A stretch of 64,000 nucleotides of DNA from NCBI GenBank assembly GCA_015501075.1, contig JADNYJ010000075.1, positions 62,001-126,000 of the forward strand, written 5' to 3'. Position numbers and translations under genes: made by a program. This stretch comes from Gymnopilus junonius. Its lineage: Eukaryota > Basidiomycota > Agaricomycetes > Agaricales > Galerinaceae. Of this stretch, positions 11,564 to 24,026 are shown piece after piece (position 1 is the stretch's first letter; each line of letters opens with the position of its first letter). The notes under the pieces were generated by a model, which was given only the letters and a program-made list of their open reading frames with translations, did not search any database and was not told where the DNA came from.

Positions 11564-14500
11564 AACTTTATGCCCATTAGTAATAGTGGCGCAAGTTATG
11601 TACTTTATGGTGCAATATGTACTGTCGTTGCTATGTTTTTACAGGGTTTGACTTCGCGAGTTATAAATCGCCGGTCTTGAGTGTCTCCGACGTCCTAGGT
11701 TTGATAGACAGGTTATCATCTAGCAAGCCTTCACAGATCACTGAGTATTTATATCGAAGCCACTCTGCCGTGTAGACTGCGATGCTATAATAAGGCTTAG
11801 CCACAAACGTGTGACAAGTCAAAGCCAAATCATAGCTGTGAAGGCGCTTCATCCAGGACCAAAACTATGAGCCAATCGCTTGAACGAATAGGGATGCGAA
11901 TTAAATATATGCGAAAGAACAGAAGAGTGAACTCCATATCGATGAATGACGCGGGCTAATCTAGAAGAAAGGAGGGCTCGAACGTCCACCAGGTGGCGCA
12001 AGAATGAAGGCAAAACGTAAGCAACACATTTATGAAATGAATGTATAACGCAGATCTTCGCAAGTCATCCGTACATTTCGGCGGTCGTGGAAGGCTTCGA
12101 AAATAGACTAGTAAGCTTTGAGAGAACATTACAGAGAGAGAAATGAGGCCCTGGGGTACGGTGCCTTCCTTTTGAAATGATCCGCAGGCTTCTTGCTGGC
12201 GTGAATGAGAAGTACATACCGGACAATAGTTGCGATGGTAGGTTTATTTTAAATTTCCAGGAGTTGAAGTCTGTGTTTACAGCCTTTCGGTAAGTTGGAG
12301 TTTCCGGATGATAAGTATGGAGTGGAATCAATACATTGAGTGACCCTTCTCGTATATACTAAGTATACCGCAGCCTCAGGTGCCGGTGATAAGTATTTTT
12401 TTGATCATATTGGTATAATATCTGGGATTGGAGAATCAGAAGTTGGGACCATCGTAACTCGATTATTCCGTCCATCGCGCATCGATCATACTGCAAGCAG
12501 GAGAACTTTTCGCCGTCTATAAAATCTATAAAATCAAACTGTTGCTGAGCTCCGGATACAAGATTGATTGTTATCGTGATCCCAAATCCCTTCCTTCCCT
12601 TATTCCTCACACTGCACTTACATGCTGCCCCGTCTATGCTAAACCACTGTGGAAGAGCCGACATTAAAATCTGAAATCTGAAAGTCCAATCATACTCACC
12701 GAGGGGGCGGGCTTTTATGTGCTGTTGAAAGAGAACAGAGAAGGTATCGCACTGACCTTGCTCTCTTCATCGGTGTTGGAACTCAACACTGGGTATGACA
12801 CTTCTACGGGATCGCTTTTGAAGTTCGGTAGAGTCGTTTTGCGATTCTATCCACTGATACTCTTTTTTGATATCATTCTATTGTCCTGATCTTTTTTGAT
12901 ATCTTCTGCTTTATGCATTTGGTCAATGCACATTGTGTTTTCGGTCCATTTATTATCGAGGATGATCGATGATCTATAAGGTCGGTGGAATGCTCGTGCG
13001 ATATCTTCTGCGTCTGGTGTCTTTATGAACAAGGACTTTTATATCTTTTCCTTGAATATGGAATGGATATGGGAGACTTTTCGGCAGGTATCACCTGTCA
13101 GTTGCCATTCCTAGATTCACTTATTAAATATGTCAAACTTTTCTTTTTTTTAACATCTTTCAACACAGCTGAGTGACTTTTAACTGTCTCATGTATTGTA
13201 TTGACGCGTTATCCACTAGGACCTACTCATTCTAAAATCTTCGGTTGAAAGATATCTTTCCTTAGGGGATTTTTCGAGCCCGACCAGCATTCTGTGTCTA
13301 ACCTGATTTCGGCTAGGATCTTTGGGAGTTGTCTTTCCATTCACAGTCTTACTGATACTACTACAGCACACCTTGTCATTGGATTGGTACATTATGTACT
13401 CACATGCAGAATGGATTATGCATTACACTATCTTGCATACATCAGGACCGGGACCTCTTTGCTGAAGATATATGATTATGTGTCCTCTTATTCCTTTCAT
13501 ACATTTATTCGCACAGGAGCTCATCAATTCGTTGAGATTTGCGGTTTTGAACAATGGGTTCTGAATCCTCCATTGTTCAAGTTGAATTTCTCTGGTGATT
13601 TTTCAATGACAATGACAATGTGGAGTTGGGTCATCGTTGAGAGGAAACAGTGTATCATCTCGTGAATTGGTTGAGGTAGATCTGGGTGCGGTTCGGTCGT
13701 GTCCCTTTTTGCAGTGAAGATGAGGTATGATTTGGATGGATCTGTGATTTGAATGTTGGATGGTGTCAATATACATAAATAGGGAGAGAGTAAGCATAAC
13801 TCTTATTGAAACCCATAACATGTTATCTATACCTGGGCAATTAGCCCCAATTTCTACGCTTTTGAACGTGATTTCCTTTCCTTTCCATTCAAGACCGGGG
13901 ATTGGTTAATTGAGAAAACCGAATTTTCAAATGACTGATCTTTGATCGTTATCATGATTTAAAATTTCCCCCTTCTGTCTTTAATTTTCTTTACACTCAC
14001 ACTCACACTGCCCTTCCACCCTGTCATCATTTCGTTTCATTCCCCCCCGCCCCCCACTTATACTGCACGTCCTACAAAAACTCAGAATTCCAGTGTGAGA
14101 ACCAACCAACGCTGATCTTTGCCCCCCCCCCAATTGGATAGCGGTGCTGGTGGAATGGTATTTTCTCCCGGTTCGAATTTCTGCTTGGGTCTGCAGATAA
14201 ATCACAAATGGTTGGTTTGGTTCTTGACTTGGGGATTGGGATTGGGATTGGGATTGAGGTGTCGAATCTGGATCGGGATCTTTGATCGTGTGTCAGTGGT
14301 GGCTGGATATGGATGGACGGGGGACGGTGATGATATTGATATTGAAGCTTTTTTCTGGAAATGCCATTTTAGCTGTGATTTTTGGGTGTGTTGGTCAATT
14401 TGGGGGTTACCTTTGATGTACCCCCCTTTTTTTGTCAATGCGGGTTTTATTTGTGTTCATCTCAGTTGGTGCATACACTGCTCTGAGCTTGAATGTTCGA

Positions 14501-15348
14501 TGCTTTCCATTAAAGTATTTCGTTTATTCGATGAGGCTCCATGCGTGTCATTTACATCTATCTGGGATGGATATGGGAGACCCCCTGTGATTTCAAGGAT
14601 CACCAGCACTGCTGGTTGATTCTTTTGTTCAAGGTGATCAGGAACGAAGAACAGATGGTTTATATCCCTATACGATCGTTCCTGCAGCTATGTGTTTGTT
14701 CTTTTGTTTATGGAATGTGGTCATTTTTGGGACATCAGTGGTTTATAATGTTCACTATTCCGTTTCTCATTGGTAGATAGTCCTGGGCTAAAATCTAATC
14801 AAGAAGCAGGATTCATCAACAGTGGTTCTCCAATTACATATATATAGTTGTTCATTTGAGCTTATTTGCATGTTAATTGTTTGTTTCCTCATCAATGTTG
14901 GTCCTGCTTCTCTGAATCTTGATTTCTGGCTTGTAGAAGATTTGTATGGGGTTAGTTATTGACTGATTTTTTTTTTCTGATCTTCCTTCTTTCTGTTTTT
15001 GTGGATGATGTTGGTAATGTCATAAGTTTCCTGTTGTATAGTGGTTGCATCCATTTTTGAACATTGGGATGATCATTCTTTCTACATATGCCTGTGGGCT
15101 TTTATTCTTTGGTCCCGGCTGAGAGGTGCTGCAATTATTACATTTTTCTTCCTTCTACAGTCCGTTTTATTCTTTTCAGACTATAGCACGCTCGACTTGC
15201 TCTTCCCATAAGGTACTGGGGTGACCCAGAATTTGAATGGTTTTTTCTTCTGGTGTCATTTTCCTTGTCGACATCTAGGTTGATCCATGAAGGGTATGAC
15301 AAAGACAAAGACTGTGTTGCTCCATCTAAGTTTTTATTTGTGGATGTA
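11564..15348. other. Gene-poor 3.8 kb stretch
   Basis: No open frame resembles a known protein. The longest minus-strand frame (12664-12359, 101 residues, start MSALPQWFSIDG) is unsupported. Homopolymer tracts (C runs at 14045-14057 and 14122-14131) and a short GGGATT tandem at 14232-14255 are present. From about 12700 on, the sequence is T-rich on the plus strand with many stops. It could hold decayed sequence or long UTRs. Confidence 0.5.
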
Positions 15349-15499
15349 CACTAACTCGGCAAAAAGCCTGTCCCACGCTGAAAAGATTAATGAATGAGCT
15401 ATAACTCTTCTAAGACTTGATATTATTGATTCATATCTATGAAATAGAAAGTATATGGCATATTACATGTACATGTAAAAATTCAGGTCTATAGACATA

Positions 15500-15845
15500 C
15501 TGTACTAAACCGACCGACTCTTTGGTCATGCGTCACAAAGCTGGCCGAAGAGAAGAGATTTCCCTGTTTGTCACGTGTCACTGAGGGCTCCGAAGAGGGT
15601 GACAGGCCAAAAAAAGAACAGCCAAAAATGGTAAAAAAACTCAAAATTTTCTCCCTCTACCTGTGTAGTGTTGTATACAAATGACAGCGACAAAATTTAT
15701 CAATTTCAAACCATCCACCATGATTTGCAACCAGTCAAAGAGTTTTGCCTCTTCATCACGCGTCCCAGGCACCCCCGAAGAGCCGAAGAGATGGTCGAAA
15801 TGTGTCACACATCACCCTGCTGAAGAGTCGGTCGGTTTGGTACAG
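15500..15845. mobile_element. MITE family A, copy 2 (346 bp), nested in the Tc1 element
   Basis: Same terminal repeats as copy 1 (starts CTGTACTAAACCGACC), flanked by TA at 15498-15499 and 15846-15847. It sits 151 bp inside the left end of the Tc1 transposon and so arrived after it. Several CpG sites of copy 1 read TpG or CpA here (TCATGCGTCAC for TCACGCGTCAC). Confidence 0.92.
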
Positions 15846-15995
15846 TAGTAGCGGCAAGTGAAAGAGCTAAAAAATACTGACTTGTCATGTGACTAGATGT
15901 AATCTAAATTGGCGCGTCATGCTGATATTTTTTTTTATGTCCTTGGCTAGCTCCTCTTTGCTTTAATCTTTGGAATCTACATATCTGACATCATC

Positions 15996-17000
15996 ATGAG
16001 TCCAAATACGACACCAACAAAGAAAGCCATCATTTGTACCATGAAGAAAGCTGGTTTCACTCATGATGAGATCCGATCAGCTCTCCCTGGCTGCAACACC
16101 ATCACAGATCAATCAATTAACCGGATATTCAAGAGATATGGAGAGAAAGAGGATTACTACAATGTGGGACACTCATCTGGTCAGCCTCGCAAGATGACAC
16201 CCTGTGATGTTTGAGCTGCTCTTCGGCACCTTGCAAATAAGGATGCCCACAATGCTTCCGAGCTTCAAAAGCTCTACTTCCTGGAGCTCTCTATTGATAC
16301 CTTGAAGCGAGCACTTAAATTGGAAGGTCTAAATGCTTATATCCATCCCACAGTGCTATTCATCAGTGAGAAGAACCTACATGTGCAAAAGAAGTGGGCA
16401 GAAGCACACCTTGATTGGACAGTGCAGAATTGGAAGGCCGTGAACTTCTCGGATGAGTCCAACTTTCACATTTTTGGGTCTGATGGAATAGATTGGTGCT
16501 GGAGGAGGCCAGGAGAATGATTGGATCCCCATTATGGAAAGGTTACGGTCTGGGCAATCATCACAGCCAAAGGTGTTGGGCGGATTGTACAGATCGAAGG
16601 GAACCTCAACAAGGAATTATACTGTGAGATATTAGAGGACGACATGCTTGGAACATACTCTGATCTCCATATGGATCTAGGTCAATTTTATTTCCAGCAA
16701 GACAATGATCCAAAGCACACATCAAAGGTTGTACAAGCATGGTTTAAAAAAAACACAGTTGATGTCCTGTCCTGGCCACCCAATAGCCCCGATCTTAACA
16801 TAATCGAAAACTTATGGGACTACCTCGACCATCAAATTAGAAAGCGTAACCCTCCGCCTTACTCGGAAACTGACTTGTGGATTGCACTTCAGGAGGAGTG
16901 GTACAAGCTTGATGTCGCATTTATAAACTGCCTTTATGAATCCATGCCCCAAAGAGTAGCTGATGTTTACAAGGCAGGAGGTGGTAATACACATTTTTAA
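15996..17000 (+). pseudogene. Tc1-like DD34E transposase, inactivated by two TGA codons
   Basis: One continuous frame of 335 codons including the terminator. The N-terminal helix-turn-helix (HDEIRSALPGCNTITDQSINRIF) is followed by the DDE domain: the first Asp in NFSDESNFHIFG, the second in FQQDNDPKHTS, and the Glu in SPDLNIIENLW. Exactly 34 residues lie between the second Asp and the Glu, giving DD34E. All catalytic residues are intact. Translation stops in frame at TGA 16212-16214 and TGA 16518-16520. Both would be Arg codons if CGA, fitting C-to-T change at CpG. Functionally it would cut and paste its own element at TA sites. Confidence 0.92.
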
Positions 17001-17594
17001 TATTGTAGATGAAGACTCCTTATTTCCATAGATATTTCAGATTCAAGTTGAAATACCCACTTTCATTACATACCATTTTTGGCAATCACATCAAAGAATT
17101 GTGTCTCTTGCCCTGTAGTTTGCGTCATTTGACTTCAACATTTTCAGCAATGTAGACCACAATATAGTCTTTCATTCAAGCCTACACTGATGATGATAAA
17201 CCGTACAGTATAACTCAAAATCGACCACTATATTGTTCGGAAATCACATGGGACAGGCTTTTTGCTGAGTTAGTGTATGTATGGTCGTTATGTATTGGAA
17301 AGACGACTGCTTGCTACTGACGGAAAATAAAGGCAACGACGGTCCCGAAAAGCCGACTGGTCCGGATGATCCATCAATTTTTGACGAACGCCTACCTTTC
17401 CGCTGGTTCACTGGTCCACCTGTCGACCCGCTATGACATCGCCTTGGTGTATACGCGGGAGGAGCAGGCCAAGTGGGTCTGAAACGAAATTGGAATTGTG
17501 ACGTCACTTTGTGTTGTTTCTGGTATGACGTTTTGCTGGGTGCTCGTACTTAAAGGTGCGGTCGTTGTCTCTTACTCCCAATTTCATTACGATC

Positions 17595-20500
17595 ATGTCC
17601 CTCCCACCTGCCCAGAAAGATATTCGCGAACACCCCGCGAGCAACTCTGTCGTTGCGCCCACGAACAAGGCGGCCAAGGAGGCTGATGTGGACAGAAAGG
17701 TCTGTTTCCTCCTCTTACTTGCTCTCTCCACTCCAACGCGCCTTGTTCTCCTCTTCGTAGCTTCGATTCTATGGCGTCATTGAAGCCTTCCGTAAAGGCA
17801 ACATGCCCTCCAACGAGCAAATCGACACGACCCTCCAATACGTCCTCGACCACTCCCCCGTCGACGTGAAAGACCTCTCGCCCGAGGGCCGCAACCTCGT
17901 CCAGGATACCCGCGAGATCATCAGCACCGCCAGGATGATGGTGCAGCAGAAGAACGCCGACGAGCTCTTCCAGAACTTTGTGTGGCATACCCGTGACGTG
18001 GACGTCGATACCCTCACCCATGGTCCTGGCGAGGTGTCGGACAAGATTCCGGTGGACGCGGAGACGGCGAGGAACGATAGCCAGCAGGGTATGCTTTCTT
18101 GTTTGTTTCTTCTTGGATTGAATTCCGGGCTGACCTTTTCTCTTTCAGCCGTGAAGCATCTCCGCACCCTCCTCACGCTCATCCTCACCAACTCCGAGGT
18201 CCGCAAGCTCCTATCCGACTTCTCCCTCATCGGCCGGGACCTCCTCTCCAAAGGCGCCGTCAAAGTCGCTGAAACTATCGCTCCCAACCCCGACAAACTC
18301 GCCCAAGTCGACCAGTCCGCACCCAACGACCAATTCATCACCGAAGGCGGACGCGTTGTAGGTCCTAATGAAACTCCCGTCCTCGAAGCGCGTCTCCCTG
18401 GAACGCAGAAGACCGTCCGCCATCATCCGCATGAGGAGGATGTGATGGTGAGAGATGCGGATGGGACGATGAGGTCTGCTAAGGAGGTTAAGGAGCAGGC
18501 GAAGGTGCGGAAGGAGGAGACGGCGGGACAGGCTGTGGGGAGGGCGCAGAGTGAAGGTCAGCGGCATGTGGAGGACGTTGTTGAGGCTGAGTCGACGGAG
18601 GAGAAGAAGAAGGGTGTTATGGATAAGATGAAGGCGTTTAGGGTATGTTTCTCTGTGATTCGTGTCTCTTCTTTTCTGTCCGTCTGACTTGGTTCTTTTA
18701 GGACGGGTTCTCCGACCGTATTCCTCAGCAACATAAGGATAAAGCTCAGGATACATTCTATCGTGGGCAGGACTTTCCTGTCTGAGGAGTACTTCCCCGA
18801 AGAGCGCCGTGACCAGTTTTATCTTCCGTGGCAAGAAGGTGCGTTTTTCTTTCATAGTCTCCTTCCTTCATGCCTATTACTTGACCATTCTTTCTGGTAG
18901 GTTATCATGGAATGTCAGAAACACGACGACTACCAGAACTCCATCCGCTTGGCTCCTCAACTACTTTAGAGAATACGCCAAGCACGGTCGCAAAGCCGCC
19001 GATATCGCCAAGGATCACGCAAAGGACAAGGCTGAAGTTCGTCTCTTCCTCCCTCTTTCGTTTTCTATTTCCTCTTTCCTCATGAATGCTTCCTAACGTT
19101 TTCACACTTGGCTTTATACCAGACATCCAACCTCAGCCTTTCCCTACGCGAAATCCGCACCCTTCTCGAACGGTTTGCGAATGGGAAGTCGGTGGATACT
19201 ATCACCGACGCTGTGGATGCCCTTATTGACGATGCGAATCGTGATGAGGCTCTCAAGGAGTGGTTCAGCGCTGTGGATTTGTATATCCGCAAGGTACGCC
19301 TTTTTCTCGTGATCGTCCCTTTTTTTTTTGCCTCTGATGTTGTATTGGATTACTATCAAGGTCCTCCTCGAGCCTGGATATGTGCTTGAGTCCGACTGCA
19401 ACAACCATGCGAATCGGTTGAAGGAGCTTGGTCGAGAATTTTACGACGAGAAGTATAAGGAGGAATTTGATAATTTGTTTAATAGTATCGGGAGATGGTT
19501 CAAGGCTATGGGGGATGATCCTGTGCGTCTTTTTCTTTTTCTTACCTTGTTATCTATTGCTTTGGATACTGATTCGTTGCCATCTGTTGGGCTGGTGTAG
19601 CTTAATAAGCAGTTTGGGGAAGATTGGGCGAGGTTGACGAGAGATTTGTTGTTTGATAGTGAGGGTAGTTTGAAGTTTAAGCCTGATTTGTGGAATGATA
19701 TTCGCAAGACTATCGTGCCCACTCTAATCGAACAAGTACGCTCTTCCTCCTACCCATCTCCGGGCCATTTCCATTTCCTAACCCCCCCTCCTCCCTCCCC
19801 CAAGGTCGGCTACATCCCCATCCCGCGCATCGAATACACCGACGACTCGCTCGACCTCGTCGTCGAAAACCTGACTCTCCAATCACGCAACATATTCCCC
19901 AACATTGTCGAGCTCGAAGCGAACAACTATGTCAAATTTTCGCCTTACAATGCCATCACCGACGATCACCGCCATCGCGTCAAGTTGACGCTGGAACAGA
20001 TGCAGGCGGATATGAGGGACGTGTCGTTTTATTATCGCAAGAAGACGGGGATTCCGCGCATGAGGGATTCGGGAATCGCGGATGTGGTTATTGGCGGGGA
20101 GGGGTTGAGTGTCCGTTTTTTGTTTTTCCTTTGTTTTCTTTTTTCTTCTTACGCAGCGTTGCTAATACAAGTTGATACCCACAGGCCCACATTGAACTGG
20201 TCTCGGTCCGTAAAGACCCCACATCGGTATTCAAAGTGCACAATGTGCACGTCAAGGTGGATAATCTGAAATTCGCCATCCGGGACTCGAACCATGATTT
20301 CTTGTACAAGACCCTGCGGCCCTTGGCGACGGGGTTGATCAAGAGGCAGATCCAAAAGGCGATGAGGGACGCGATTGTGACTGGGTTTGAGTATTTGGAT
20401 GGACAGCTGGTGGGTGTGCGGAGTCGGATGGATGAGGCGAAGAAGAGTGCGGGGGAGGGGGGGGAGGAGACGAGGGTGGATGTTTTGAGAGATGTATGTT

Positions 20501-20741
20501 TGTTCATTGTCCTTTTGCTTTTGCTTTCTTCACTTGTGTTCGTTGTTGAAACGTTATGCTGACTATTACTTGCCGTTTGTTTCCCCCCCCCTTTTAGCTC
20601 TTCAAGAAGAAACAACACCCACACGACGAAGGGGGTTCCGTCCGATCCACCGAATCCAACAGGTCAAAGTCGCAGTTTAAGATTGTGAAGGATAAACGCG
20701 CGTCCTTGTTGGCCGATCAGGGGTCCCCGGCGGGTGGGTGA
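17595..20741 (+). CDS. HAM1-like (DUF4449-type) protein, 11 exons, three one-base frame breaks
   Basis: Exons are 17595-17699, 17761-18088, 18149-18642, 18702-18838, 18901-19036, 19123-19293, 19361-19522, 19601-19735, 19805-20110, 20185-20493 and 20598-20741. The protein would be about 807 residues. It matches, from memory, the fungal HAM1-like N/C-terminal family: RTLLERFANGKS, VLLEPGYVL, GEDWARLTRDLLFDSEGSLK, GYIPIPRIEYTDDSLDLVVE and DFLYKTLRPLATGLIKRQIQ. The C-terminal region is reported to resemble lipid-binding BPI-like folds; role uncertain. Three apparent one-base insertions lie at 18777-18778 (CC), 18817-18820 (TTTT) and 18949-18950 (TT); each breaks a well-conserved stretch and all other exons are clean. 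Start ATG 17595 precedes SLPPAQKDIREHP and fits a short leader. Confidence 0.82.
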
Positions 20742-21892
20742 ATAGGACGGAGGAGAAGCAGAGGGTGGTGGAGAAGAGTGGGGAGGGGTGGAGGTGTGAT
20801 GCGTGAGTTTTCTTTTGTTTTTTTTTTTTGGGGTGGATGGATGGATTGGTGGCTGATATTTTTTTTTGGGGGGGTAGGTTTGATATTGTTCCGAAACGTG
20901 GGGGTGGACATGCTGCTGCGACGTGATTCAGCTGCGGGGAGGGAGGGATTATTGTGGATTTGCAAGTGGAGTGGAGTGGAGTGAAGATGGATGATTATGA
21001 TTGTGAGGTTTGGACGATGTACACTCGGTACCTTACTCTCTTTCTTTCTTTTCTCGCGTTCTCTTTTGTTCGTGATATGTCCAATTATGATTATGCCAGT
21101 TGGCTTTGTATTATCCTCTCTGTTGATCTTTATTTAGTCCCTTTTCTTTCCTTCTTTCTTTTGTTGTGCATCAGACACTACGGCGGGCGTTGTGTGAGAT
21201 GGATGGGTGGGGGGTAATTCTTTTTTTCTTTTCTTTTATTTCTTTTCTTTTCTTTACTGTAGTACTAGTACTTTACTCGAGTTCTGGGTGATATGGAATA
21301 GTTGGTACTTTTTCGCATTTCACGTTAATTTGATGCGTTACGATTTGTGCGTTCTATCCTGTATCCAGTGGCATATTTTAAAGTCTGGACGGGATTTTGG
21401 TCATACCCACTGTCCATGCAGCTATGGGAGGAAGTGAACTGTTAGCCGTTATGGATTTGGGGAAATGAAAGCTTTGGGTCATAAAATTGCATATGATATG
21501 CCTGTGCGATGGTTTGATAACCATCAAATGGGTAAAGAAGGAATTACTCTGTCTGCTGTGTGGGGAGGCTTTGAGGGATTGAGATTCAGGATTTGGGATT
21601 TGAGGTTTGGGGTTTGAGGTCCGAGAGTGAAGACGGGCCAGTTTATTGGGTATGTACCTACAAGTGCGATGCGCAGACTTGAGGTGGAAGATCGTTGTGA
21701 TATTTTAAGTCTGGGCCTAGACCGGTCGTTCCGAAATTGGGACCATTTCCTAATTCAGAAGCAGTACGTGACATTCACGTGCATATTTTTTTTTTTTTCG
21801 AAACCGACACAGTTGCCATTGTGCATGGTTTACACCAGTTCCAGCACCTTGTAAACTACGCTGCATCCGAGCTAGCGTCCATCTAGTTCTGG
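20742..21892. other. Intergenic region with homopolymer-rich T and G tracts
   Basis: Downstream of the HAM1-like stop come T/G tracts (20818-20880) and pyrimidine-rich runs (21217-21255), likely 3' UTR and spacer. No gene or TIR was identified. Confidence 0.45.
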
Positions 21893-21938
21893 GTAAGCCC
21901 TATTCATATCTTTGCTCACATACTTATCTGTTCTGTAG
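21893..21938 (+). other. Probable 5' UTR intron of the 21945 F-box gene
   Basis: A 46 nt segment starts GTAAGC and ends CTGTAG, 6 nt before the start codon. A diverged copy with GTAAGT and TTTAG ends lies upstream of the truncated duplicate near 23970-24021, so the leader was duplicated with the gene. Confidence 0.5.
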
Positions 21939-21944
21939 GCCAAA

Positions 21945-23531
21945 ATGCATCCGGACGTATCAGTAAACCTTACTATCGACTGTCCTCCCACGGGTTCAAC
22001 GTATGAGCTGGAGCACAGGTCAAACTGCGGGCCATGCAGAATGACGGAGGCCTTTGAGTCGCGAGTTATCCTGAGGGCAGGATCTATGAACGACATGACA
22101 GATGTCGAACTCGAGGAGTACCGTGAATTGAAATCTGCTACGAATCGTGCTCACGATCCTTTCATACATCGCCTCCCACCTGAAATCGGAGCCTACATAT
22201 TTTGGCTTTGCGTTCCCAAATACTCTGACGGTCAATATGCAATGCCGTGGGTTTTAGGGATGATATGTAAGTATTGGAGGCATATTGCTTGGACAACGCC
22301 CCAACTTTGGACTGAACTCTGTATCTGCGTCAAAAGCGTCCATTCCCCAGAGAGCTGCGATATCATACAAGCGGCGCTCCTTCGTTCTCGAAGCCTCCCA
22401 TTGTCAATTAGCGTTTCGGTCCACCTGTTTCGTGATGATATCTCACCCACAACGTTCTCCACGTTGATCGAGATGATGAACCAGTGTTCCGATCGGTGGC
22501 AGACGATTTCTTTGAATGTTCCGAAATGGGTGTTGGCGTTGATTTCTCCTAGGAATGGGGATACGACTTTACTTAAGGATCTACATCTCCGCTCAAATTA
22601 TGATATACAACGCCGCTGGAATAGTCATGGCGTCACCTGTCGAATGGAAAGTGCGAGCCCGTCCTGTCTTTCTTTCAATATCGGAGGGTGTCCACTCAAT
22701 CTGCTTGAAATCGGCTGGGGTCGCATGACCACGCTCGAAGTACAAGAAATTAAAGACGACGAATGCCTCGAACTACTTCGCAGGTGCCCACTACTGTCGA
22801 CCTTCAAATTTTACCTCTCATGGAGGTCTGGTGATGCACAGTTCCATTTTTACCCAGTAACGCATTATCAATTGAAAACCATCGAACTAGAAACGGATTG
22901 TACCCATGTACCACTAAACCTGTTTGACGCCCTCACGTTACCGGCTTTACAAAAATTCTCTTATGGCGATTGGGAACTGGGCGGCTTCCATTGGGATATG
23001 CTTCTTTCCTTGTTCCGTCGATCTGGCTGCATGTTGAAGGACTTGCGGGTAGGTTTGGTCGAGGATGATTGGGACGACAGTTTTATCCGACTTTTGAAGA
23101 ACATCACATCCTTACGAACCTTGATGTTTGAACTTGGTTCTGATTCCAACCGGACCCTGTACGATATTTTGTACCGCGTTTCGAGGCGCAACTTTCTTCC
23201 GGAACTTGTGTCACTAGAATGTACTTGCAGACGCCCTCTGGCATGGAAACAGATTACTGACAGCATTGGAGGCCTCGAGAACTTGCGTACCTCACTGCGC
23301 TGGCCACACAAGGTGCAGATCAACATTAATCTGGGCAGCTACAGCGAAGACGGGATACGGCTTGGGTACATGTCTGCGCCAGTGATCCGCCGCATTCACG
23401 ACATTTTAGAGGCTGGATTCGATTTCAATATCGCATATGTGGATCCGGATGAAGATTCCAAAGGAGCTACTGACATCTTTCAATTCGTAAAAAAGTCTCT
23501 GGATTACAATTCCAATTTCTACTCGCATTGA
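21945..23531 (+). CDS. F-box/LRR-like protein, intact single exon
   Basis: An uninterrupted 528-residue frame. The N-terminal part carries CGPCRMTEAFESRV, a Cys-containing block shared with the decayed paralogues. At residues about 65-115 is an F-box-like segment (NRAHDPFIHRLPPEIGAYIF, then LGMICKYWRHIAWTTPQLWT). The remainder is a diverged LRR-like array (LLKDLHLRS, LKTIELETDC, LTLPALQKFSYG, FLPELVSLEC). Such proteins are expected to be SCF adaptors that bind Skp1 through the F-box and targets through the repeats; neither partner is known here. A near-terminal block RLGYMSAPVIRRIHDILEAG identifies family fragments at 3.7, 5.2 and 32.0 kb. It is the best-preserved copy and the probable parent type. 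Confidence 0.82.
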   Translation: MHPDVSVNLTIDCPPTGSTYELEHRSNCGPCRMTEAFESRVILRAGSMNDMTDVELEEYRELKSATNRAHDPFIHRLPPEIGAYIFWLCVPKYSDGQYAMPWVLGMICKYWRHIAWTTPQLWTELCICVKSVHSPESCDIIQAALLRSRSLPLSISVSVHLFRDDISPTTFSTLIEMMNQCSDRWQTISLNVPKWVLALISPRNGDTTLLKDLHLRSNYDIQRRWNSHGVTCRMESASPSCLSFNIGGCPLNLLEIGWGRMTTLEVQEIKDDECLELLRRCPLLSTFKFYLSWRSGDAQFHFYPVTHYQLKTIELETDCTHVPLNLFDALTLPALQKFSYGDWELGGFHWDMLLSLFRRSGCMLKDLRVGLVEDDWDDSFIRLLKNITSLRTLMFELGSDSNRTLYDILYRVSRRNFLPELVSLECTCRRPLAWKQITDSIGGLENLRTSLRWPHKVQININLGSYSEDGIRLGYMSAPVIRRIHDILEAGFDFNIAYVDPDEDSKGATDIFQFVKKSLDYNSNFYSH

Positions 23532-24026
23532 CACGCTACTGCAACCTTTGAGGTCGGAAGGTTCAATCACAATAAAGTTGTGACGAAATCCTTGCACCCA
23601 TGGCTGCCACCCAAAACAGGTCGATAATCTCTTCGTATAGTATACATTTTCAATCCCTCTACATTGCAATTCCGACCAGTTCAGGATTACCGCCATGTAT
23701 TTGTCTCCACTGTACCTTTCTTTTACTATTGGTGAATTATGATCAGTCTTATTAGAGAAAGAAATAGGAACCTTCTCAGTTGAGCCTTCTTAGTCGGGTG
23801 AAAATCGACAATCCCCTCGTATTCTAGGCACCAGATTTAATTCAGTGAGTCTAGACCACACCACGTGCATTCTTTTCTTGCAAGTGTGCATGGTTGGCGC
23901 ATGGTTTGCACGAGCGCAGTAGCTCGTGAACTGTTTAGAACGTCCTTTATCTGAACCGCCGTCTAGTCCTGTGTAAGTCCTCTGTATTGTATTCATTTCT
24001 GCGGACATATTCTTACTTTAGCACTA

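Larger units (their letters stand above)
15349..17275 (+). mobile_element. Tc1/mariner-family transposon with nested MITE
   Basis: The ends are near-perfect inverted repeats (CACTAACTCGGCAAAAAGCC on the left, CACTAACTCAGCAAAAAGCC read inward on the right; 28 bp with one or two mismatches) flanked by TA at 15347-15348 and 17276-17277. The total is 1927 bp. Removing the nested MITE and one TA copy leaves about 1.58 kb, a normal Tc1 size. It encodes one transposase frame, 15996-17000, broken only by two stops. Confidence 0.93.

Noticed and set aside
12359..12664. Small minus-strand gene (101 codons)
   Set aside because: No homology recognised, no clear splicing or promoter; kept only as a remark in the gene-poor region.
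14232..14255. GGGATT tandem (four units) that looks telomere-like
   Set aside because: The unit is not TTAGGG, the array is only 24 bp, and it sits in the middle of the contig; a simple microsatellite.
17593..18341. Long minus-strand frames over the HAM1-like gene
   Set aside because: They are antisense shadows of GC-rich coding exons with no family resemblance.
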